Source: Pseudomonadales bacterium (GTDB lineage: Bacteria > Pseudomonadota > Gammaproteobacteria > Pseudomonadales > Azotimanducaceae). Taken from it: DNA of 64,000 bases. Positions 43,110-50,752 of the stretch are shown here, piece by piece. The notes beneath the pieces are model-generated. The model ran no database searches. It was not told the DNA's origin and saw only the letters and a list, made by a program, of their open reading frames with translations. Each line of letters starts with the position of its first letter. The first letter of the stretch is position 1. Location: positions 1 through 64,000 of the forward strand of contig SKUB01000131.1 in assembly GCA_007122315.1 (NCBI GenBank), given 5' to 3'. The translations under genes and the position numbers were made by a program.

Positions 43110-44048
43110 ATGACGATCAGCGCCGGCATCGGTATCGGCAATTTCCCGTTCGCGGACGGGCCCGGCTTCTGGCGCTGGGTGGATCTGTGCGAAACAGGCG
43201 GAATCGACTCGATCTGGCAGTCCGACCGACTGGTTGGTCGCGAGCCCAACCTGGAATGCATGAGCGTGATGGCAGCGCTCGCCGGCGCCACGCGGCGCAT
43301 GAAGTTCGGCATGAACGTCGCCTCCCTCGGCCTGCGTGACCCATTCCTGATGGCCAAGCAGTGCGCCACGATCGACGTGCTGTCCGGCGGTCGCCTGCTG
43401 CCTGCCTTCGCCGTCGGCAGCGCCCTGGGCAGCGACTATGCTGCGCGCGGCGTACCCACCCGTGGACGCGGCCAGCGCACGAACGAGGGACTCGAACTCA
43501 TCGCTCGCCTGTGGCGGGAGGACGAGGTGGACTTCGACGGACGCTTCTATCAATACCGCGGCGCCTCCATCTCGCCACGGCCGATCCAGGATCCGATGCC
43601 GCTATGGGTTGGCGGCTCCGCTGACGCCGCCGTGGAACGCAGCGCTCGCTGGGGGACGGGCTGGCAGGCAGGTCTCGACACGCCAGAGCAGGTCAAGCCC
43701 GTGATCGCCGCGATCAAGGCCCGCGCTGCCGAACTCGACCGGCACATCGACGAGGATCACTTCGGCGCTGGCTTCGGGTTCCGGTTCGGGCGGCCGGAAG
43801 ACCCGGTTTCGCGCCGCTATCTCGACGCCCTCGAGAAGCGCCTCGGCAAGGATGCACTCCCGTTCGTGGCCATCGGCGACGCCGATACGATCATCGAACG
43901 CCTGCGCGACTACCATGCTGCCGGCGCACACAAGTTCATACTGCGTCCGATGGCGGCAGACGCGGAAGACATGCTCGCGCAGACCCGTCAATTGATCGAG
44001 CAGGTGCTGCCCGCGGTCGACGCCATGAATCGTGCTGCAGCGGCCTGA
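43110..44048 (+). CDS. LLM-class oxidoreductase
   Basis: This 312-residue luciferase-like barrel has WVDLCETGGIDSIWQSDRLV, ATRRMKFGMNVASLGLRDPFLMAKQ, FAVGSALGSDY and PIQDPMPLWVGGSADAAVERSARWGTGW, the normal landmarks of the class. Such enzymes use F420 or FMN; the F420 operon nearby favours F420. The ATG at 43110 is preferred to one 12 bases upstream, because GGGAG lies five bases ahead of it. It is divergent from fur. Downstream is the control region of the glucosylglycerate operon. Confidence 0.87.
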   Translation: MTISAGIGIGNFPFADGPGFWRWVDLCETGGIDSIWQSDRLVGREPNLECMSVMAALAGATRRMKFGMNVASLGLRDPFLMAKQCATIDVLSGGRLLPAFAVGSALGSDYAARGVPTRGRGQRTNEGLELIARLWREDEVDFDGRFYQYRGASISPRPIQDPMPLWVGGSADAAVERSARWGTGWQAGLDTPEQVKPVIAAIKARAAELDRHIDEDHFGAGFGFRFGRPEDPVSRRYLDALEKRLGKDALPFVAIGDADTIIERLRDYHAAGAHKFILRPMAADAEDMLAQTRQLIEQVLPAVDAMNRAAAA

Positions 44049-44068
44049 AGCAGCAACGCAGCCTGTTA

Positions 44069-44085
44069 TGCACCTCTTTGGTGCA
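44069..44085. promoter_or_regulatory. NtrC binding site (perfect palindrome)
   Basis: TGCACC-TCTTT-GGTGCA matches the NtrC consensus (TGCACC, five bases, GGTGCA) at all twelve palindromic positions. It lies about 120 bases upstream of a sigma-54 promoter sequence and about 165 bases ahead of the predicted start site, a usual place for an NtrC enhancer. It is near the end of the upstream LLM gene but outside it. Only one clear site is seen. Confidence 0.7.
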
Positions 44086-44207
44086 ACAAAGCGGTCAAAT
44101 GCAGGCCTGCCGCGGAGGCATCGAGCCGCGGACACCCTGGTCCGGCCGCCCGGGTTGCAGCCCACCGGGTTCCTGCCATCCGGTTCCCTCCGGCCAGCTG
44201 CGCCCGA

Positions 44208-44223
44208 TGGCACGGGTTCTGCT
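44208..44223 (+). promoter_or_regulatory. Sigma-54 promoter of the glucosylglycerate operon
   Basis: TGGCACGGGTTCTGCT matches the -24/-12 consensus TGGCACG-N4-TTGCW with one mismatch (C for the first T of the -12 block). The invariant GG and GC have the required spacing. Transcription would start near 44234, 61 bases ahead of the ATG at 44295. Together with the NtrC palindrome upstream it predicts activation under nitrogen limitation. Confidence 0.7.
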
Positions 44224-44294
44224 TGCATCCCGCTATTGCCCGGAAGGGTTCGGCGGAGCGTTGAGCGGTGGATATCGCGCGCAGGACGTTGGCC

Positions 44295-45125
44295 ATGAGG
44301 ACACAATTCCTCATCTTCACGGATCTCGACGGCACGCTGCTCGATGAGCGTTACCGCTTTGATGACGCCAGCGTCGTCCTGGCCGAAATCCGGAAACGCG
44401 GCATTCCCCTCATCCTGACGTCGAGCAAGACCCTCGCTGAAATGCGCCTGCTCCGGCGCGCCATGGACATCAGCCATCCGCTGATCTTCGAGAACGGCGC
44501 CGGCCTCGCCCTGCCGGAAGACTATTTCCGCAGCAACACCACCCCGGACCCGAGGGCGCCGCTGCGCGTCGAACATTTCGGCCCAACCTATGACGAGATC
44601 CGGGCCACGCTCACGCGACTGCGCGATCGCCATCAGTTTCCGTTCCGCGGCTTCGGCGACATGGCGGCGAAGGACGTCGCCGCGCTCACCGGACTCGATG
44701 AAATCGCCGCCCAGCGCGCCCGGCAGAGGCATGGCACGGAACCCATAGTATGGGAGGGTTCCGAAGCCATTCGCCGGGACTTCATCGCCGAACTCGAGCG
44801 CGCGGGCCTGCGTGCGGTCAGCGGCGGCCGCTTTCTTCACATCATGCCGCGCATCGACAAGGCTGAGGCCATGCGCGAGCTGGTGGGCCGCTTCACTGCT
44901 GCGCATCCGGATGTCCGTTACCGTGTGATTGCAGCAGGCGACAGTCCCAACGATGCAGAAATGCTGCAACTGGCGGATCTGGCCGTGGTGATCCGCCGGC
45001 CAGACTCGAGCTGGATGCCGCTCAAGCGCCGGGAAGGCGTGATCCGCTCTCCGGTACCGGGACCTGCCGGATGGCAACTGTGCCTCGAGCGCATTCTGCG
45101 CGAGGATCCCGGAGATGAGACATGA
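44295..45125 (+). CDS. Glucosyl/mannosyl-3-phosphoglycerate phosphatase (HAD, MpgP-like)
   Basis: This 276-residue HAD phosphatase has motif I FTDLDGTLLDE, motif II LTSSKT, and the late motif AAGDSPNDAEML. FENGAGLALPEDYF and the cap region match mannosyl-3-phosphoglycerate phosphatases. It removes phosphate from the sugar phosphoglycerate made by the next gene, giving the free compatible solute. A GTG at 44268, 27 bases upstream and in frame, is an alternative start. Its stop overlaps the synthase ATG (ATGA). NtrC and sigma-54 sites lie upstream. Confidence 0.88.
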   Translation: MRTQFLIFTDLDGTLLDERYRFDDASVVLAEIRKRGIPLILTSSKTLAEMRLLRRAMDISHPLIFENGAGLALPEDYFRSNTTPDPRAPLRVEHFGPTYDEIRATLTRLRDRHQFPFRGFGDMAAKDVAALTGLDEIAAQRARQRHGTEPIVWEGSEAIRRDFIAELERAGLRAVSGGRFLHIMPRIDKAEAMRELVGRFTAAHPDVRYRVIAAGDSPNDAEMLQLADLAVVIRRPDSSWMPLKRREGVIRSPVPGPAGWQLCLERILREDPGDET

Positions 45126-46375
45126 GCGATTTCTTTCAGAACGGCATCATCACCACCCTGCATCAACTCGCCCATCGCCCGCTCGAGGATCTCGAATCCG
45201 AACTGGTCCAGTTCGCCCGCCATCGCCCCATGGCACTGGTACTACCGAGTCTGTACTCCGAACTCGAGGGGCCCGCCCTCGAACACATCGTCGATGAATT
45301 GGCCAAGGTGCCCTACCTCAGTCAGATCGTGATCGGCCTCGACCGCGCCGACGAAGAGCAGTACCGCCATGCGGTACGTTACTTCGGCCGCCTGCCGCAG
45401 CACCATCGAATCCTCTGGAACGACGGTCCGCGCCTTGGGGCGATCGACGCCAGCCTCGCCGAGCGCGGGCTCGCGCCCATGGAGCTCGGCAAGGGACGCA
45501 ACGTCTGGTACTGCCTGGGCTACATACAAGCTTCGGGAATTGCCCAGGCCGTCGCCCTGCACGACTGTGACATTCTCACCTACGACCGCCACATGCTGGC
45601 ACGGCTGATTTATCCCGTCGTGAATCCGCTGTTCAACTACGCCTTCTGCAAAGGCTACTACCCGCGAGTGGCATCCGGACAACTCAATGGCCGCGTCTGT
45701 CGGCTGCTCGTGACGCCGTTGAGTCGTGCGCTCCGGCAGGTCCTCGGCCACAACCCCTTCCTCGAGTATCTGGACAGCTTTCGCTACCCGCTGGCGGGCG
45801 AATTCTCCATGCAGGTGGACGTGCTGCGCGACCTGCGCATTCCCAGCGACTGGGGGCTCGAGATCGGCGTCCTCTCCGAGGTCTTCCGCAATTACGGCAG
45901 TCAGCGGGTGTGCCAGGTGGACGTCGCCGACAACTATGACCACAAGCACCAGCCGTTGTCGGTGAACGACCCGGGCGCGGGGCTCGCCCGCATGAGTACG
46001 GACATCGTCAAGGCCTTGTTCCGCAAGCTCGCGACGACGGGAGAGGTGTTCGACATGGGCACGATCCGCACCATCAAGGCCACCTACTACCGCATGGCTC
46101 TGGACTTCGTTCAGAGCTACTACAACGACGCGCTCATCAACGGCCTGACCCTCGATCGTGACAAGGAAGAGCGGGCAGTGGAGCTGTTCGCCGCGAACAT
46201 TCTCACGGCGGGCGAGATCTTTCTCGACAAGCCTCAGGAGACGCCCTTCATCCCCAGCTGGAACCGTGTTCGCAGCGCCCTCCCCGACATCTTCGATCAG
46301 CTGCACGCCGCCGTCGATCAGGACTACAGGGAGGCCCGCTCCAGCCTGCGGGTGGTCGCTCAGCGCGCCGTTTGA
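45122..46375 (+). CDS. gpgS: Glucosyl-3-phosphoglycerate synthase
   Basis: This 417-residue GT-A glycosyltransferase is of the glucosyl-3-phosphoglycerate synthase type. It transfers glucose from NDP-glucose to 3-phosphoglycerate. LVLPSLYSELEGPALEHIVDEL opens the nucleotide-binding half, VALHDCDILTYDR carries the metal-binding Asp-x-Asp-like motif, and the later KHQPLSVNDPGAGLARMSTDI resembles the acceptor region. Pairing with an MpgP-like phosphatase and a GH13 phosphorylase supports glucosylglycerate rather than mannosylglycerate. Its stop (TGA) lies directly against the convergent stop of the phosphorylase gene, the two making TGATCA. Confidence 0.85.
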   Translation: MSDFFQNGIITTLHQLAHRPLEDLESELVQFARHRPMALVLPSLYSELEGPALEHIVDELAKVPYLSQIVIGLDRADEEQYRHAVRYFGRLPQHHRILWNDGPRLGAIDASLAERGLAPMELGKGRNVWYCLGYIQASGIAQAVALHDCDILTYDRHMLARLIYPVVNPLFNYAFCKGYYPRVASGQLNGRVCRLLVTPLSRALRQVLGHNPFLEYLDSFRYPLAGEFSMQVDVLRDLRIPSDWGLEIGVLSEVFRNYGSQRVCQVDVADNYDHKHQPLSVNDPGAGLARMSTDIVKALFRKLATTGEVFDMGTIRTIKATYYRMALDFVQSYYNDALINGLTLDRDKEERAVELFAANILTAGEIFLDKPQETPFIPSWNRVRSALPDIFDQLHAAVDQDYREARSSLRVVAQRAV

Positions 46376-48166
46376 TCAGGCAGCATGGGCCTGCAACCAG
46401 AGACAGCGATAAGGCGCCACATCGATCCCGTCGACACTGGCGAATGCCTCGTCGCGAATCCGATCCACGACCTGCTCCGCGCAACCAAGTGCATCGAGGG
46501 CGGTCGCATCGAGATGCCTGATGCCTGCAGTCACGTTGATCACCACTGCAACCGCATCGACGCCCTCACCTCTGATCAGGGACACCCAGCTGTCTCCCAG
46601 CGGAACGAAGCGCTGCCTCGCAGCGGGAGAAAACGCGGGCAGCCTGCGTCGCAGCCGCAGCATTTCAGTCAACGCGCCGAACACCCGCGCCGTCGGCGTG
46701 CGCAGATCCGTGAGCAGCGCCTCCACCTCATCGAGTTGGCACTGTCTGCGGTTGATCGACCGCGTCCGACCGCTGCGTTCGACGCCGTCGAGATCATTCG
46801 GCGTCGCCAGCAGACTGTGCAGGTAGAGCGCGGGGACACCCTGCAGGCTCAAGGCAATGGCCTGGCTGCACAGGAAGCGCTCCACCTGCCACTGATCCTC
46901 GCCCGCGAACGTACCCCGCAACGCGTCGAACAGGGAAACGTTGATTTCGTACGGCCGCTGGGTGCCGTCGGCCAGCATGCGCATGCTGACGAAGCCGCCG
47001 AAGTCGTGCATCAGGTCCACCAGCGCTCTCAGGTCGTCTTCCGGGACGAGCCCTTCCGCCGGTCGCAAGCCGATTCCGTCGTGGGACGCGGTGAAGTTGA
47101 GGAACGTGCAGCCGCCAGGCGGAGGCTCCAGCACAGCGCCCCACTGCATCAGATGACGGCTGCTTCCTTTTATCAGGGCGTGCAGAACCAGCGGCGCCAG
47201 CGAGAACTGGTAGACCATGTGCGCTTCGTCACCGGAACCGAAGTAGCTGACGTTCTCGCTATGGGGAACATTGGTTTCGGTGACGAGCACCACCGGGTCC
47301 TCGTCCGGATGGCAAGCCAGTTCGCTCACCAGGCGCAGCACGCGCACCACCGCATGGGTGTTGGGATGGTGTATGCAGGGTGTTCCGATCTCCTTCCAGA
47401 GGTAGGCGATGGCATCGAGACGAATGATGCGCGCGCCGGCGCGCAGGTAGTGGCAGAGCACCCGTACCATCTCCGCAAGCACGCGCGGCCGGCTGAAGTC
47501 CAGGTCGATCTGATCCTCGCTGAACGTTGCCCAGACGTGACGCAGACCACGATAGGTGTGAATCGGCACCAGCAGCGGTGTGTTCCTGGGGCGCACGACC
47601 CGGGTCACGTCCGTGCCCGGCTCCAGGGTGAGGAAGAAGCCACGACCGGGTTCGCGATCGTTGACGAAATCCATGAACCACAGGCTTTCCCGGGACACGT
47701 GGTTGATGACCAGATCCGCCATCAAAGCGAAGTCCTGGCTCAGGGCGCTGATGTCCGACCAGTCGCCGAGCGCAGGATCGACGCTGTAGAAATCGATGAC
47801 CGAGAAGCCATCGTCGGAGCTGAAGGGAAAGAACGGCAACACATGCACCGCATTCACCACCCCATCCAGCCGGCTCCCGAGGAAGCGGCGGAGGGTGGCC
47901 AGCGGTGCTTCGCCCGGCTGCGAGAGCGTGTTGCCGTAGGTGATGAGCACCACGTCTTCGGCCGACCAGTGCCTGGGCTGCAATTGCCGCGGACGTTCAG
48001 CCTCCGGGACGGAGCTGCGGCATTCGGCAATGGTCTCGAGGATGGCACGGAGGACATCCGCGCCCGCATCAGCACCATAGATCTGCGCAAGCAGATTCCG
48101 CAGCGCGTGCACCCGCTGCGCAAAACCGGCACGCGGGTCCTCGAAATTGGCACCTTGGAGATTCAA
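46376..48166 (-). CDS. GH13_18 glucosylglycerate (or sucrose-type) phosphorylase
   Basis: This protein of about 596 residues is a GH13 family phosphorylase. It has region I LMADLVINHVS, region II ARIIRLDAIAYLW (nucleophile Asp), region III VLVTETNVPH (acid/base Glu) and region IV NFTASHDGIG. YGNTLSQPG and VHVLPFFPFSSDDGFSV are typical of subfamily 18, which contains sucrose, sucrose-6-phosphate and glucosylglycerate phosphorylases. The synthase genes next door make glucosylglycerate the likely substrate, so stored solute would be recovered as glucose-1-phosphate. No ATG is near the conserved start; the TTG at 48166 is my choice and is uncertain. Confidence 0.85.
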   Translation of the reverse strand: MNLQGANFEDPRAGFAQRVHALRNLLAQIYGADAGADVLRAILETIAECRSSVPEAERPRQLQPRHWSAEDVVLITYGNTLSQPGEAPLATLRRFLGSRLDGVVNAVHVLPFFPFSSDDGFSVIDFYSVDPALGDWSDISALSQDFALMADLVINHVSRESLWFMDFVNDREPGRGFFLTLEPGTDVTRVVRPRNTPLLVPIHTYRGLRHVWATFSEDQIDLDFSRPRVLAEMVRVLCHYLRAGARIIRLDAIAYLWKEIGTPCIHHPNTHAVVRVLRLVSELACHPDEDPVVLVTETNVPHSENVSYFGSGDEAHMVYQFSLAPLVLHALIKGSSRHLMQWGAVLEPPPGGCTFLNFTASHDGIGLRPAEGLVPEDDLRALVDLMHDFGGFVSMRMLADGTQRPYEINVSLFDALRGTFAGEDQWQVERFLCSQAIALSLQGVPALYLHSLLATPNDLDGVERSGRTRSINRRQCQLDEVEALLTDLRTPTARVFGALTEMLRLRRRLPAFSPAARQRFVPLGDSWVSLIRGEGVDAVAVVINVTAGIRHLDATALDALGCAEQVVDRIRDEAFASVDGIDVAPYRCLWLQAHAA

Positions 48167-48333
48167 GTCGCTGTTTCCGCATTCAGACCCACGCGCGCGT
48201 GGATCCCGTTTGTCGGTCTTACCAGGGTGACATGGCTCCCGACCATGACCGCCCTCATGTTGCCACAGCCGTGCATCACGTCGGTAATGGCGGCAGGAAG
48301 CCCTGATGCTTCGATCCCAGGGACAGCTGCAGC

Positions 48334-49995
48334 GTGAGGATGACTTCGGTTGCAGACGCCAACATGACCTCACTCGACTGGTGGGTCGTGATTGTCTATC
48401 TCACGGGCATGATCCTGCTCGCCGTGTACATCGCCCGCGGCCAGCGCGATCGGCGCGACTACTATCTTGCGGGCAATCGTTCGGGCCCGGTCAGCATTGC
48501 CCTGTCCACCATGGCGACCCAGTGTTCCACCAACAGCATTCTCGGTGCCCCGGCGTTCGTCGCATTCTCCGTCGGCGGCGGACTGCTGTGGCTGCAGTAC
48601 GAACTTGCGGTACCGCTTGCCATGATCGTGATCATGGCGCTGATTCTCCCCACCCTGCGCCAGCTCCGCCTGGTTTCTGTATACGCCTATCTGGAACAAC
48701 GCTTTGGGCTCACGACCCGCATCGTGATGTCACTGGTGTTCCAACTGGTTCGGGCTTTCGCAACCGGCGTCACCGTCTACGGCATCGGCCTGGTCCTTGC
48801 GGTATGCCTGGAAACCGACTTTCTCACTGCCGTACTGCTGTTGGCGGCCGTGACCATCATCTACGACGCCATCGGTGGTCTGCGCGCCGTCATCGTCAGC
48901 GACGTGATCCAGCTCATCGTCCTCAGCGGCGCCATCGGGCTTGCGATCTGGGTCGCGGTCGATGCGCTCGGCGGAATCGGCAACGTCGTCGGCTCGGTTC
49001 CGGCGGACCGTCTCACCAGCCTGGATTTCAGCCACACCGGATGGGGTGATGGGCATGACTATGCGTTCTGGCCCATGCTTATCGGCGGCCTGTTCCTGTA
49101 CGTGAGCTACTACGGCTGCGATCAGAGTCAAACCCAACGCCTGCTGGCGTCCCGGACCGTCGCGGATGGCAATCGCGCCCTGCTTCTGAACGGCCTCCTG
49201 CGTTTTCCCCTGGTGCTCAGCTACTGCCTGCTCGGCGTCTGCCTGGCGGCCTACGCGACCGCGGACCCCGGGTTCGTCGAACGCCTGCCGCTGCGGGAAA
49301 CGGCGGGCGGTGACCAGGCTCCGAACTACAACCTCGCCGTTCCCCAGTTTGTGTTCGAACAGTTTCCTCCCGGCCTGGTCGGGCTGGTGATGGTGGGCCT
49401 GTTCGCCGCCGCAATGTCCTCGCTGGACTCGGTACTCAACGCCCTGTCCGCCACCACCATGGAAGACCTCGTCCGGCGCTTCCGCAGGACACCGCTGTCG
49501 CAACGCAGTGAATTCCTGCTGGCCAAGCTGCTGACGGTGGCCTGGGGGTTGCTGACCGTCGGCATGGCATTTCTCGTCGAGACCATCGCCGACTCGGTAC
49601 TGGTGGCAATCAACATGATCGGCTCACTCATCAATGGCCCCCTGCTGGCCGTGTTCCTGCTGGGCCTGCTGACCCGTCGGACACGGGAGTTCGGCGTTCT
49701 CTGCGGCCTTGCCGCCGGCTTCGCAGTCAACATCTGGCTCTGGGCCTACCATCCGGATATCTCCTGGCTGTGGTGGAACGTCACCGGCTTCGCCGCCACC
49801 AGCGCCACCGCTCTGATCCTTGCGTCGGTCGGCGCACGTCCGCGCCAGCCTGCTCCCAGCTTCGACCGAAGCGGTCTGCAGCGAGCCTGGTGGCCCGCCT
49901 ATCTGGGCCTCGTTGCCTGGGCCGTGGTGATCCTCGCAGTGGGTGCAGGCTTCACGATGCTGGCCGCGTCCCACACTGCCGGCGCTTTTCCGTGA
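48334..49995 (+). CDS. Sodium:solute symporter (SSS, SGLT-like)
   Basis: This is a membrane protein of about 553 residues with roughly 14 hydrophobic segments. DYYLAGNRSGPVSIALSTMATQCSTNSILG and MVGLFAAAMSSLDSVLNALSATTMEDL are the sodium-site regions of the SSS family, in the branch nearer to sugar (SGLT) carriers than PutP. It is divergent from the GH13 phosphorylase, so it may import glucosylglycerate or a related sugar. The start may be the GTG at 48334, or an ATG at 48340 or 48364; the ribosome site is weak for all. A strong promoter overlaps its stop codon. Confidence 0.87.
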   Translation: MRMTSVADANMTSLDWWVVIVYLTGMILLAVYIARGQRDRRDYYLAGNRSGPVSIALSTMATQCSTNSILGAPAFVAFSVGGGLLWLQYELAVPLAMIVIMALILPTLRQLRLVSVYAYLEQRFGLTTRIVMSLVFQLVRAFATGVTVYGIGLVLAVCLETDFLTAVLLLAAVTIIYDAIGGLRAVIVSDVIQLIVLSGAIGLAIWVAVDALGGIGNVVGSVPADRLTSLDFSHTGWGDGHDYAFWPMLIGGLFLYVSYYGCDQSQTQRLLASRTVADGNRALLLNGLLRFPLVLSYCLLGVCLAAYATADPGFVERLPLRETAGGDQAPNYNLAVPQFVFEQFPPGLVGLVMVGLFAAAMSSLDSVLNALSATTMEDLVRRFRRTPLSQRSEFLLAKLLTVAWGLLTVGMAFLVETIADSVLVAINMIGSLINGPLLAVFLLGLLTRRTREFGVLCGLAAGFAVNIWLWAYHPDISWLWWNVTGFAATSATALILASVGARPRQPAPSFDRSGLQRAWWPAYLGLVAWAVVILAVGAGFTMLAASHTAGAFP

Positions 49996-50019
49996 CAGGA
50001 GCCACGATTCCGCTATACT
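49992..50019 (+). promoter_or_regulatory. Strong sigma-70-like promoter with no obvious gene behind it
   Basis: GTGACA (49992-49997) and TATACT (50014-50019) are each one base from the -35 and -10 consensus and are 16 bases apart. The start site would be near 50026. The -35 overlaps the stop of the symporter gene. The first possible gene is a 34-codon frame at 50066; otherwise the next gene starts at 50332. Confidence 0.55.
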
Positions 50020-50331
50020 CCGCGCCGCCGCATCATTCTGGTGCGCGCCGCAAGCGCAATGCGCCATGAAGCACCGTCTCTGGGCGTGGTTGATCGCCAC
50101 GAAAGAGGCACTGTGGGCACTGCAGTGGAGCTCTCGACAGCGCCCGGGCCAGCCTGCATGGGTCGCTTAAGCGCATGATTAATATAATTTTTCTAATTTA
50201 ACGAGGCGCCAACGGAACGCCCTCGGAAGCTTTGGAAGGTCGCTTGGCAGGACTTGGCGCAATAATTGATTCATCAAGGTGGACCAGAATAGGTCCAGGA
50301 ATCGAAATCCAACCGCAGTGAGGCCGATACG
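49996..50331 (+). other. 336-base intergenic region with a possible small transcript
   Basis: After the strong promoter there is a 34-codon frame (50066-50170, MKHRLWAWLIATKEALWA...), rich in Trp and Leu but with no ribosome site, so its coding status is doubtful. From 50175 the DNA is sharply AT-rich (ATTAATATAATTTTTC) against the GC-rich background. Two palindromes, TTGATTCATCAA (50266-50277) and GGACC-AGAATA-GGTCC (50281-50296), lie just ahead of the next gene and could be operators. A small RNA is possible. No match to a known RNA family is evident. Confidence 0.35.
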
Positions 50332-50610
50332 ATGGAACGAAATCTGGCAGATCAATCGTCGCCGCAGGACGCCCTCGAGCGCGTGCCGGTGATTGGCGGC
50401 TGGCTCGCGGACAGTTTCGATGCCTGGCTCGGCATAGCCGACGCACTCAACCTTGGTGGCCTGCGTACCGTCCTGCTGGCTGATCCGGAAGAAGCATCCC
50501 CCGAACGGATCACACACGCAGATTCCGCCGCCCCGTCATCGACCTCTGGCCAATGGCTCGATGCCCCAGGCGAGTCCGACTCGCAGTCTTGCTCCAGTCG
50601 AGCTGCCTGA
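50332..50610 (+). CDS. Small acidic protein of unknown function
   Basis: This 92-residue protein starts at an ATG with GAGG about nine bases upstream. Its middle section, VPVIGGWLADSFDAWLGIADALNLGGLRTVLL, is mildly hydrophobic and may be an amphipathic helix; the C-terminus is Ser/Asp-rich and probably disordered. I do not recognise a family. A strong terminator 20 bases after the stop and two palindromes before the start suggest a real, independently controlled single-gene unit. Confidence 0.5.
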   Translation: MERNLADQSSPQDALERVPVIGGWLADSFDAWLGIADALNLGGLRTVLLADPEEASPERITHADSAAPSSTSGQWLDAPGESDSQSCSSRAA

Positions 50611-50630
50611 CCTCCCTCTCCTCATGACAT

Positions 50631-50658
50631 AGCCCGCACCTGGTGCGGGCTTTTTTTT
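50631..50658 (+). terminator. Rho-independent terminator
   Basis: A nine-pair GC-rich stem (AGCCCGCAC / GTGCGGGCT) with a three-base loop is followed by eight T residues. It ends the transcript of the small protein gene at 50332-50610. Confidence 0.93.
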
Positions 50659-50752
50659 CTGCGCCTCGCCGCTATCATCGGCGCATCGCGAGTTTTGCCC
50701 GCCCAACGGCCCCATCCACGCCCGATGCATGCAACCCGGCAGAGGTTCTTTC

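Noticed and set aside
44211-44229. Reading TTGCA at 44223-44227 as the -12 element of the sigma-54 promoter
   Set aside because: That would leave eight bases after TGGCACG instead of four. The CTGCT at 44219-44223 has the correct spacing.
50266-50277. TTGATTCATCAA as an FNR box
   Set aside because: FNR needs four bases between TTGAT and ATCAA and here there are only two. It is kept only as a palindrome.
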